A stretch of DNA of 64,000 bases. Source: Paenibacillus sp. An7. Lineage in GTDB: Bacteria; Bacillota; Bacilli; Paenibacillales; Paenibacillaceae. Made by a program: the position numbers and the translations under genes. Under the pieces are notes generated by a model that saw only the letters and a program-made list of their open reading frames with translations, was not told the DNA's origin and ran no database searches. Below, piece after piece: positions 15,498-23,900 of the stretch (position 1 is the stretch's first letter; each line of letters opens with the position of its first letter). The stretch is from contig NZ_WTWX01000002.1 of NCBI RefSeq assembly GCF_009870785.1, forward strand, positions 271,484-335,483. Reading direction: 5' to 3'.

Positions 15498-18434
15498 TTG
15501 ACCAAAATTAATATCAATGGCGTACCGTATGATGCAGCAGAAGGAGCAACCATCCTGGATACCATTAATCAAAACGGCATCCCTCATCCGCAAATCTGCC
15601 ATGTACCCTCTGTTGATCCTATCCAAACTTGTGATACATGTATCGTTGAAGTCAATGGCGAACTTGTTCGTTCTTGTTCCACAAAAGCTGTAGACGGTAT
15701 GAACGTTCAGCTGAATTCCGAAAAGGCGAAAGCTGCGCAAACCGAAGCTATGGACCGTATACTCGAAAATCATTTACTCTACTGCACTGTATGTGACAAC
15801 AATAACGGCAACTGTAAATTACATAACACGGCAGAACTCATGGAAATTGAACATCAAAAATATCCCTACAAACCAAAAGTGGAACCCCATGAAGTCGATA
15901 TGTCACATCCATTTTATCGATATGATCCGAACCAATGTATCGCATGCGGGCAATGTGTAGAAGTATGCCAAAGCTTGCAAGTGAACGAAACGTTATCCAT
16001 TGACTGGGAAGCCGAAAGACCACGAGTGATCTGGGATGAAGGCGTTGCGATCAACGATTCTTCCTGTGTAAGCTGCGGACAATGTGTTACCGTCTGTCCA
16101 TGTAACGCACTAATGGAGAAAACAATGCTTGGTGAAGCCGGTTTTATGACTGGACTGAAACAAGATATGCTTGATCCGATGATCGATTTGATTAAGGAAG
16201 TTGAACCTGGGTACAGCGGTATCTTTGCTGTTTCTGAGGTCGAAGCTGCCATGCGCAGTAAACGCACGAAAAAAACAAAGACCGTATGTACTTTCTGTGG
16301 TGTAGGCTGCTCATTTGAAGTATGGACCAAAGATCGAAAAATCCTAAAAGTCCAACCTTCTGACGGTCCTGTAAATGCAGTATCTACTTGTGTCAAAGGG
16401 AAATTCGGTTGGGACTTCGTGAACTCCGAAGAACGGATTACGAAACCACTAATTCGCAAAAACAATGAATTTGTTGAGGCATCATGGGATGAAGCGCTAG
16501 ATCTGATTGCATCTAGACTTGGCGGTATTCAAAAAGAATACGGTACAGGTTCTGTCGGATTTATCTCCTCTTCCAAAATTACAAACGAAGAAAACTACTT
16601 GATTCAAAAAATGGCTCGTCAATTGTTTGAAACGAACGATGTCGATAACTGTTCACGCTATTGCCAGTCTCCTGCTACCGACGGACTCATGCGTACCGTA
16701 GGTATGGGTGGAGATGCAGGAACGATTAAAGATATCGCAAAGGCTGGTCTTGTCATCATTGTTGGGGCAAACCCGGCAGAAGGTCACCCTGTATTAGCGA
16801 CTCGAGTCAAACGTGCCCATAAATTACACGGTCAAAAATTAATTGTTTCCGATATCCGTAAACATGAAATGGCTGAGCGTTCTGACATCTTCATGCGTCC
16901 AAAACAAGGCACAGACCAAGTATGGCTCATGGCTGTTACCAAATACATCATTGATCAAGGTTGGCATGACGAATCTTTCATTCAAGAGAACGTGAATTTC
17001 TATGATGACTTTAAATCCGTACTTGATAAATACACTCTGGAATATGCAGAACAACAGACTGGGATTTCAAAAGAAACACTGATTCAAGTGGCCGAAATGA
17101 TTCGTGATGCAGACGGAACCTGTGTGCTTTGGGGAATGGGTGTTACTCAAAATACAGGAGGTTCCTACACATCCGCAGCGATTTCTAATCTACTTCTTGC
17201 TACCGGTAACTATCGCCGTCCTGGTGCAGGAGCCTACCCGCTTCGTGGTCATAACAATGTGCAAGGTGCTTGTGACATGGGTACACTTCCGAATCTGCTG
17301 CCGGGTTATCAAAAAGTAACGAATGATGCAGAACGTGAGAAATTTGAAAAAGCATATGGTGTAAAAATCAAGCCAGAGCCAGGTCGTACAAACATGCAAA
17401 TGTTAGATGCGATTATGGAAGGTAAGATGAAAGCTATGTATCTTGTAGGCGAAGATATGGCTCTAGTGGACTGTGATGCAAACCACGTAGATCAAGTGCT
17501 TTCACAGCTCGAATTTTTTGTTGTACAAGACATCTTCCTATCACGTACAGCACAATACGCAGATGTGATTCTGCCAGCAGCGCCATCGCTTGAAAAAGAA
17601 GGTACGTTCACCAATACAGAACGCCGTGTACAGCGTCTCTATCAAGTACTGCCAACACTCGGTGAATCTAAAGCCGATTGGGAGATTCTTCAGGCCGTCG
17701 CTCGCCGCTTAGGTGCGGATTGGAATTACAGCCATCCAAGTGAAATTTTCGATGAAATGGCCAGCCTGTCTCCGATCTTCGCTGAAGCAAACTATGATGT
17801 TCTTGCAGATTGGGGCAGCTTCTGCTGGGGTAGTCTGGACGGAAAAGATACACCTCTGCTCTATGAAGATGGGTTTAACTTCCCGGATAAAAAAGCACGT
17901 TTCGCTTTACATGATTGGGTACAGCCTGTTGAATATGAAGCACAGTATGACTGCCTAATTAACAATGGTCGTATGCTTGAACACTTTCATGAAGGAAATA
18001 TGACGAATAAATCCAAAGGGATTCAGTCGAAAGTACCTGAGATTTTTGTGGAAGTATCACCTGAACTCGCCAAAGAACGCGGTATTGAAGATGGAGCCCT
18101 GCTTCGTCTCGTATCACCGTACGGCGCATTAAAACTTAATGCCCTAATAACCGATCGGGTCCAAGGAAATGAATTATTCCTACCAATGAACTCGGTCAGC
18201 AAAGATTCAGCAATCAACTTCTTAACCGGACCGGCTGCAGATATCAATACATCTACACCGGCTTACAAACAAACAAAAGTACGTGTGGAAATACTGAAGC
18301 CAAAAGGAAAAAATCCGCTGCCTAGAACAAATCCGCGTTATAAGAAACGTCATCCACAAAATGGCGTTGAAGTCGAGCGTAAATGGAACCGTCCTGGATA
18401 CGTACACTTAACAACGACTAACGAAGGGAAGTGA
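15498..18434 (+). CDS. fdhA: Formate dehydrogenase, molybdenum/Fe-S large subunit (YjgC/YrhE type)
   Basis: 978 residues, TTG start at 15498 with AAAGGAGGAAA upstream. Domains in order: N-terminal 2Fe-2S domain ('TCDTCIVEVNGE'); a His/Cys cluster segment ('YCTVCDNNNGNCKLHN', about 93-108); two 4Fe-4S ferredoxin motifs ('CIACGQCVEVC', 'CVSCGQCVTVCPC'); then the molybdopterin oxidoreductase body with its own 4Fe-4S motif 'CTFCGVGC' (about 267). The active-site residue is Cys389 in 'CSRYCQSPATDG', so this is a cysteine, not selenocysteine, enzyme. It oxidises formate to CO2. Predicted cytoplasmic, with no Tat signal seen. It starts a three-gene operon with DUF1641 and a Mrp-like ATPase, opposite fdhD and moaA. 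Confidence 0.95.
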   Translation: MTKININGVPYDAAEGATILDTINQNGIPHPQICHVPSVDPIQTCDTCIVEVNGELVRSCSTKAVDGMNVQLNSEKAKAAQTEAMDRILENHLLYCTVCDNNNGNCKLHNTAELMEIEHQKYPYKPKVEPHEVDMSHPFYRYDPNQCIACGQCVEVCQSLQVNETLSIDWEAERPRVIWDEGVAINDSSCVSCGQCVTVCPCNALMEKTMLGEAGFMTGLKQDMLDPMIDLIKEVEPGYSGIFAVSEVEAAMRSKRTKKTKTVCTFCGVGCSFEVWTKDRKILKVQPSDGPVNAVSTCVKGKFGWDFVNSEERITKPLIRKNNEFVEASWDEALDLIASRLGGIQKEYGTGSVGFISSSKITNEENYLIQKMARQLFETNDVDNCSRYCQSPATDGLMRTVGMGGDAGTIKDIAKAGLVIIVGANPAEGHPVLATRVKRAHKLHGQKLIVSDIRKHEMAERSDIFMRPKQGTDQVWLMAVTKYIIDQGWHDESFIQENVNFYDDFKSVLDKYTLEYAEQQTGISKETLIQVAEMIRDADGTCVLWGMGVTQNTGGSYTSAAISNLLLATGNYRRPGAGAYPLRGHNNVQGACDMGTLPNLLPGYQKVTNDAEREKFEKAYGVKIKPEPGRTNMQMLDAIMEGKMKAMYLVGEDMALVDCDANHVDQVLSQLEFFVVQDIFLSRTAQYADVILPAAPSLEKEGTFTNTERRVQRLYQVLPTLGESKADWEILQAVARRLGADWNYSHPSEIFDEMASLSPIFAEANYDVLADWGSFCWGSLDGKDTPLLYEDGFNFPDKKARFALHDWVQPVEYEAQYDCLINNGRMLEHFHEGNMTNKSKGIQSKVPEIFVEVSPELAKERGIEDGALLRLVSPYGALKLNALITDRVQGNELFLPMNSVSKDSAINFLTGPAADINTSTPAYKQTKVRVEILKPKGKNPLPRTNPRYKKRHPQNGVEVERKWNRPGYVHLTTTNEGK

Positions 18435-18438
18435 TGGT

Positions 18439-18915
18439 ATGGCTGCGCCAATTACAACGATAAGAAAACAACAAGTGACAGAAGAACAACTTAAGGAAGA
18501 GAAGTTAGAAAATTTAAAACAGCTTCTTTCTGAAAATGAAGAAATGGTGAATCAAGTTTTTTCGATCATGGCTGATTTGAATGATATGGGAGCACTAGAA
18601 GCAGCGGGAAAACTACTAGAAGCAAAAGAAGATGTCGCAAAAATTGCCCTTGGTCAAATGACTCGTAAACCTGTTACAAATATCATCAATAACTTAATGG
18701 GTGCTGCTGGAGCGCTGTCTGAAGTCGAACCGGAAACAACAGCGAAGCTGATTAACAGCTTAACTACAGGCCTAGATGAAGCAAATAAGGCTATTGAATC
18801 AGATGAAAAGATTAGTGCCTTCAAACTTTTAAAACTATTAAATGATCCCGATGTCAATCGCTCTTTAAATTTTGGAATCCACTTTTTAAAAGGACTTGGC
18901 AAAGGCTTAAAATAA
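18439..18915 (+). CDS. DUF1641 protein, formate dehydrogenase partner (YjgD/YrhD-like)
   Basis: A 158-residue, mostly helical protein without cysteines or membrane spans. The DUF1641 pattern is visible ('NPDVNRSLNFGIHFLKGLGKGL'-like ending and an alternating small-residue middle, 'NNLMGAAGALSEVEPETTAKLINSLTTGL'). In B. subtilis, YjgD and YrhD are encoded directly after a formate dehydrogenase large subunit, as here (4 bp gap). It is probably an accessory or membrane-adaptor subunit of the dehydrogenase; this is inferred from constant gene pairing, as the biochemical role is not settled. Confidence 0.85.
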   Translation: MAAPITTIRKQQVTEEQLKEEKLENLKQLLSENEEMVNQVFSIMADLNDMGALEAAGKLLEAKEDVAKIALGQMTRKPVTNIINNLMGAAGALSEVEPETTAKLINSLTTGLDEANKAIESDEKISAFKLLKLLNDPDVNRSLNFGIHFLKGLGKGLK

Positions 18916-18931
18916 GAAGGTGGTTTCTTAC

Positions 18932-19975
18932 ATGCTGACAAATGAACAAATTTTACAAACATTAAAGAACATTAATGACCCGGAACTTCATCAAAGTATC
19001 GTTGACCTAAATATGGTTCGGAATATAAAGGTTGACGGTACGCATGTCACGCTGGACGTTATTTTAACTATTCAAGGTTGCCCGCTAAAAGCAAAGATAC
19101 AGCAGGATATTGAACAGGCACTAAAAGAAATTGGTGCATCCAGCGTTTCGATTACGTTTGGTTCCATGACAGATGAAGAACGCCGAAATATAACCTCTTC
19201 ATTAAAAACACAAAATGCTACGGAACAAGGTATGCCGAAGATGCTTCTGCCTGAGTCTGGGGTTACGTTCATTGCAGTGACGAGCGGTAAAGGCGGTGTC
19301 GGTAAGTCTACGGTTACGATTAACTTAGCCGCAGCACTTGCCCGGCTTGGGAAACGTGTAGGGATTTTAGATGCAGATATTTATGGATTTAGTATCCCTG
19401 CGATGATGAAGATTGGCCAAAAGCCAACCATGATTGACCAAACCGCGATTCCTGTTATAAGTCATGGGGTAAAAGTGATGTCGATGGGCTTCTTTGCAGA
19501 AGATAACCAGCCTGTCATGTGGCGCGGCCCGATGCTGAACAAGTGGATTCGTAATTTCCTTACGAACACCCATTGGGGTGAGCTCGATTATCTTTTGCTC
19601 GATTTACCTCCCGGTACAGGAGATGTCGCCATTGATGTGGCAGCTATGATTCCGCAAGCGCAGGAGATTATAGTGACCACTCCTCACTACGCTGCTTCCC
19701 ATGTCGCTTCTCGTGCAGGAGTTATGGCGCAGCATACCAAACATTCGATTCTTGGTGTGGTTGAGAACATGGCCTACTTTGAATCGAACGGTGAAAAGAA
19801 CTACCTACTGGGTCAAGGCGGTGCCGAGAAATTAGCAGAAGAGCTTCATTCCCATATCATTGCTCAGGTACCTTTTGCTCAACCTGAAGAAAACACAGGC
19901 TCCTCCGTCTATGATGAGGATTCTGTGATCGGTGAAGTATTCACCCATCTTGCAGAGGAACTTATTTATCAATAG
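18932..19975 (+). CDS. Mrp/SalA-like P-loop ATPase
   Basis: About 347 residues from the ATG at 18932 (AAGAAGGTGG upstream; a GTG at 18920 overlaps that site). The N-terminal DUF59/MIP18-like domain ('LKNINDPELHQSIVDLNMV') is followed by a deviant Walker A 'SGKGGVGKST' (about residue 119) and a MinD/Mrp-type ATPase fold. Mrp proteins carry Fe-S clusters through a C-terminal CxxC. Here the equivalent stretch ('VVENMAYFESNGEKNYLL') has no cysteines, as in Bacillus SalA, so a cluster-scaffold role is doubtful. It ends the FDH operon and has a terminator 12 bp later. A diverged second copy of its 3' end lies at 26476-26556. Confidence 0.88.
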   Translation: MLTNEQILQTLKNINDPELHQSIVDLNMVRNIKVDGTHVTLDVILTIQGCPLKAKIQQDIEQALKEIGASSVSITFGSMTDEERRNITSSLKTQNATEQGMPKMLLPESGVTFIAVTSGKGGVGKSTVTINLAAALARLGKRVGILDADIYGFSIPAMMKIGQKPTMIDQTAIPVISHGVKVMSMGFFAEDNQPVMWRGPMLNKWIRNFLTNTHWGELDYLLLDLPPGTGDVAIDVAAMIPQAQEIIVTTPHYAASHVASRAGVMAQHTKHSILGVVENMAYFESNGEKNYLLGQGGAEKLAEELHSHIIAQVPFAQPEENTGSSVYDEDSVIGEVFTHLAEELIYQ

Positions 19976-19987
19976 TAAAAGAAAGCT

Positions 19988-20020
19988 AAAACCCCTGGCT
20001 CTTTAATGAGTCAGGGGTTT
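19988..20020. terminator. Terminator of the FDH-mrp operon, shared with the facing gene
   Basis: Stem AAACCCCTG/CAGGGGTTT around a GCTCTTTAATGAGT loop that can itself fold. A near copy occurs at 26565-26598. Confidence 0.9.
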
Positions 20021-20035
20021 AGTTTTATATGTATG

Positions 20036-20452
20036 TTAATCTCTTTTTTCATATGCTTCATTAATAAATGGTGTTATATCCGCTAACTCCTTAACCCAAT
20101 CTAACTTTATAAAAACTTCATGCGCTTTTTCATCAATTTGATTTTGATTTCTTTTATAAGTTTGATTTAATTTCTTATCTACTTCTTGTTGAATCCTAAG
20201 TCCATGTTTATCTGCTTTATCGCCAACATGCAGTACTATTGCTGGATCGCCTCTAAGAATCATCAGAGTTGCAAATTTATTCGTTTCACTACCATCCGAT
20301 CTTTTCTTCTTATATCCATAAGTGAATTCCTTTTCCGCAACCTTGCGAACTCCTGATAGCTGAGTAGTTAAATACGCATCTACTGCCAAACCTCTGAACT
20401 CAATTGTTTCGAATGCTTTATTTATGTTATTACTTGATGGCAAAATGAACAA
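20036..20452 (-). CDS. Hypothetical protein
   Basis: 138 residues, rich in charged residues, with no signal peptide, membrane span or cysteine. A strand-rich first half ('FETIEFRGLAVDAYLTTQLSGVRKVAEKEFTYGYKKKRSDGS') leads into 'FATLMILRGDPAIVLHVGDKADKHGLRIQQEVDKKLN' and a helical end. I do not recognise a family. It faces the FDH operon and ends 15 bp from the shared terminator. It lies inside the segment bounded by the two mrp 3' ends, so it may be part of that accessory insert. ATG at 20450-20452; the upstream AGTTAGGGGATTG-type sequence gives a fair ribosome site. Confidence 0.65.
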   Translation of the reverse strand: MFILPSSNNINKAFETIEFRGLAVDAYLTTQLSGVRKVAEKEFTYGYKKKRSDGSETNKFATLMILRGDPAIVLHVGDKADKHGLRIQQEVDKKLNQTYKRNQNQIDEKAHEVFIKLDWVKELADITPFINEAYEKRD

Positions 20453-20572
20453 TCCCCTAACTACTTTTAAATTATGTAAACCTATTTTTAAAATTACTGT
20501 ATATGTTGCTTAAAAACTTTATGCTCCCCTCCTGCTTTGATCAGTCAGTGTCCACCGTTGTGTCTCCTATGC

Positions 20573-20608
20573 AAAAACCACTTCTTAATAGAATGATTAA
20601 GAAGTGGT
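20573..20608 (-). terminator. Minus-strand terminator-like hairpin without an obvious gene
   Basis: 12-bp perfect arms, 8-nt loop, plus-strand AAAAA at 20573-20577 giving a minus-strand U-tract. No minus-strand ORF lies just upstream of it (20609-20904), so it may be a relic or stop antisense transcripts from the surface-protein gene. Confidence 0.5.
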
Positions 20609-20742
20609 CATTTCACAACAGTGATTGCAACACCAAACTCGATCTATTAAGACGACACTCTGTAAGGCAATGACATTCAAAAGTCTGGTTATTTACAATT
20701 ATCAAGCAAATAACGCACAGAAAAATTTCAAATAAACTTTAC

Positions 20743-20757
20743 AGTAAGCGTTTTCAG
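20743..20757. promoter_or_regulatory. Candidate CcpA (cre) site
   Basis: AGTAAGCGTTTTCAG, read on the other strand CTGAAAACGCTTACT, matches the Bacillus cre consensus WTGNAANCGNWNNCW at 14 of 15 positions. It lies about 150 bp upstream of the surface-protein start codon. Confidence 0.5.
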
Positions 20758-20904
20758 TTAGTGACAAAAATTAATTTGATTGTAAACTATTTGAAATGAT
20801 TATATCATATAGTTGGATACTGGTCAAATTTACAATGTATCCCAAATAAGATGCGGGTAATCCATGGATGCACCCGATCGAAAAAACAAGGAGGATTTTC
20901 ATTA

Positions 20905-23900
20905 ATGTCAAAACGGTTTCGCAAAATGCTCGCGTTCCTCTGTTGCCTGGTAATGACGACGTCGCTAATGCCTGTCAGCTTTGCCGCCGAAAATGACAAC
21001 ATCGAGTACGCAGAAGCGAATGAAACGCCTACCGCCCTTTTCGGAACTCCCGAACTCGGGTCGAACGACCCGCTGTGGTCACAGACAAAAAAGTATCCCA
21101 TCAACAAAAGCACTATCCCCGGCGATTCTAGACCTCATGCCACGGGCACAGCCCAAATCCTCTGGGACAACGAATACCTTTATTCCCGCGTAGTTGTAGA
21201 AGACAGCAATGTATATCAGGGATCCGGTCCGAATCATACATACGACAGCCTTGAGTTTTACGTCGGCCCAGGGTCCAGCGGTTCAAACCAATGGCGCGTT
21301 AGTACAACGGGTGTCTTTTCAGGGCAGTCCGATACAAACAGAGCTGCATGGACCAAATTTACGGATACGGGATACATCGTGGAGATGAGAATCCCAAAAA
21401 GAAACCTAACACTTCAGCCAGGCAAGCTTACCTTCGAAGTTTATATCAATAACTCATCTGAAATTGGCGGGGATCGCTATGAAGTTGTTTCCGCTTTCGG
21501 TGATCCAGACACAGGTTTTAATAGTGATGCTGCATTTACAGACAGCCTAGAGCTCATTGAGGCCAGTGAACTGGATGACAGACACTCCATCACCCTCTTG
21601 ACGGATACGGGCGGACAAATAATGCCGAACGCACCCGGCAATGTTCTACGGGTCACTCCTGGCTCAGAAAAAACATTCACACTCATTCCAAATAACGGAA
21701 AAATTGTAGACAACGTAACGGTAAATGGCGAGTCTGCAACTATATCCAGCGATAATACTTTTTCTGTAACAGATATTCAGACTGATCTTAACATTCATGC
21801 GACATTTAAAGATGATTCAGCTGCAGATCAGCTTCCCTTTATCGTATGGAACGACAACTTTGCTAGAGGCGAGTACACCACGGCTGTCATCATTGACTTA
21901 GGCGAAGGGAAAGAAGCAGTAGGCTCCGAACTTCATCCAGGTCTGTTTACCATATCAGCCAGGGACACAACCTTTAGCGGTGACTCAGTGGTTTTTGAAG
22001 GAACACGCAAAATCGCAAGAGTATACGCCAACAACGAACCAAAAGTGCGCGGCTATCTTGGAAAACCACACAAATCACCGGATTATCAGGACGGTCTGGA
22101 AAGTGGCCGTTACATCGTAGCTGAGCTTGAGTTTTATACAGAAGTCGGCGGGAATACAACGCTGGATGGAAGTAACTCAACAAAGCAAAATTACAACATT
22201 GTTCAAAAGGACACTATCAAGTTAACTGAAGGCGATTCACTTAGCTACACTGTCTTCAAACAAGAAAAAGTTGTAAACCCGATCCTTGACAAATTCACAA
22301 CACATACAAATAATTCGGTCAATTATGCACTCTATCTTCATAAGAATAACGATGGTGAAGAGCTGAAAGGAATGCCGCTATATGTCTATACCCACGGCTT
22401 TTCTCGCGGCGGCACACAGGCACATATCGACCAAAAAGCATCCATGAAATCCGCTAACGGTTCGGTTGCTCTAATGAAGAAAATGGAGAAGGATCCTGAC
22501 AAATATGCCAGTCATATTCTGAATATTTCCTATAGTGACGGTTCTGCTCCGCAAGTAGGCAATATTAAGGCGATTATCGACGACATGATTGCCAGCGGGT
22601 TAGTTGATCCGAACCGTATTTACGCGTCGGGCTTCTCAATGGGCGGCGGGGTTACGAGCAACTTAATTAATACCTTCCCTGGATTTTTCGCAGCAGCTGC
22701 ACCTTTGGGAATTTCATCTGGATGGCCGGTAGCGAGCAAAAACGAAGCTCACAAAGATTTGGCCTACTGGTTATTTGTTAACACTTATGATTCTGGAGCG
22801 AATAACGTTGATAACATTTCCAAAGATATTTCAGATTTAACTAATACAAGAGCTTCTCGTTTTGATAGCAATGAGGCTCTTACTTGGCCATACAATCAGT
22901 ATGATCAACCAAGCCAAAGACCAAATCTAGAAAACGACCCTCCACTGCTTCGCTATATAGCACACGAAGTAGAAGCAGCGGTTCTTTACAATGAGATTAC
23001 TATGGAGAATCCGTTTACTAAGACGACTTGGAGCATGGCTCCAATAGCACAGTCCCCTAATTTACCCTCTTGGGATAATGACTACACAGACGTCTTTGAT
23101 TGGATGTTCTCACAGAGTAAACAAATGGTACTGCCAGATGCTCCAACCGCATCATATGGAACTCCTGAGCTTGGATCGAACGACCCACTATGGTCCAAAA
23201 CAAAGGAGTATCCTATTAATAAAAGTACGGTTCCTGGCGATTCTAGACCTCACGCCACCGGCACAGCCAGAATCCTTTGGGACAATGACTACCTGTATTC
23301 CCGCGTAGTTGTACAGGATAGCAATGTGTATCAGGGACCAGGCGGGGATCATACGTACGATAGCTTAGAGTTTTATGTCGGCCCAGGATCCAATGGTTCT
23401 AACCAATGGCGTGTTAGTTCAACAGGCATATACTCAGGACAGTCCCATACGGACAGAGCTGCGTGGACCCAAATTACAGAAACTGGATACATCGTAGAGA
23501 TGAGAATTCCAAAAAGAGACCTGATCTTAGAGCCAGGCAAGTTTACCTTCGATATTTACATTAATAACTCGAGTGAAAAAGGCGCGGATCGCTATGAAGT
23601 CGTTTCCGCTTTTGGAGATCCGGACACGGGTTATGGCAGCGATGCTGCATTTAGAGACAGCTTGAGGCTTATTGAAGCCGATGAAGTAGATACTAGATTC
23701 TCCATCTCCATCCAGGCGGATACGGGCGGCAACATATCGCCAAACGCACCCGGCAATGTTCTGAGAATGGAAAAAGGCGAAGATATTACTTTTACGATTA
23801 CCCCTAATCAAGGCAATATTGTTGATACTGTAACGGTTGATGGCAAAGCTGTGAATATATCCAGCGATAATACTTTCTCTTTAACCAATATTAGTGCTGA

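Larger units (their letters stand above)
20453..20904. other. 452-bp spacer before the large surface protein gene
   Basis: No gene. It contains a perfect hairpin ACCACTTCTTAA/TTAAGAAGTGGT (20577-20588 with 20597-20608) with a U-run on the minus side, a catabolite-response-like site at 20743-20757 and an AAGGAGG ribosome site at about 20888. A weak promoter TTGTAA-N17-TATCAT may lie near 20780-20810. Confidence 0.55.

Noticed and set aside
16600..16700. Selenocysteine in the formate dehydrogenase
   Set aside because: The active-site codon is TGC (Cys389) and the frame has no in-frame TGA.
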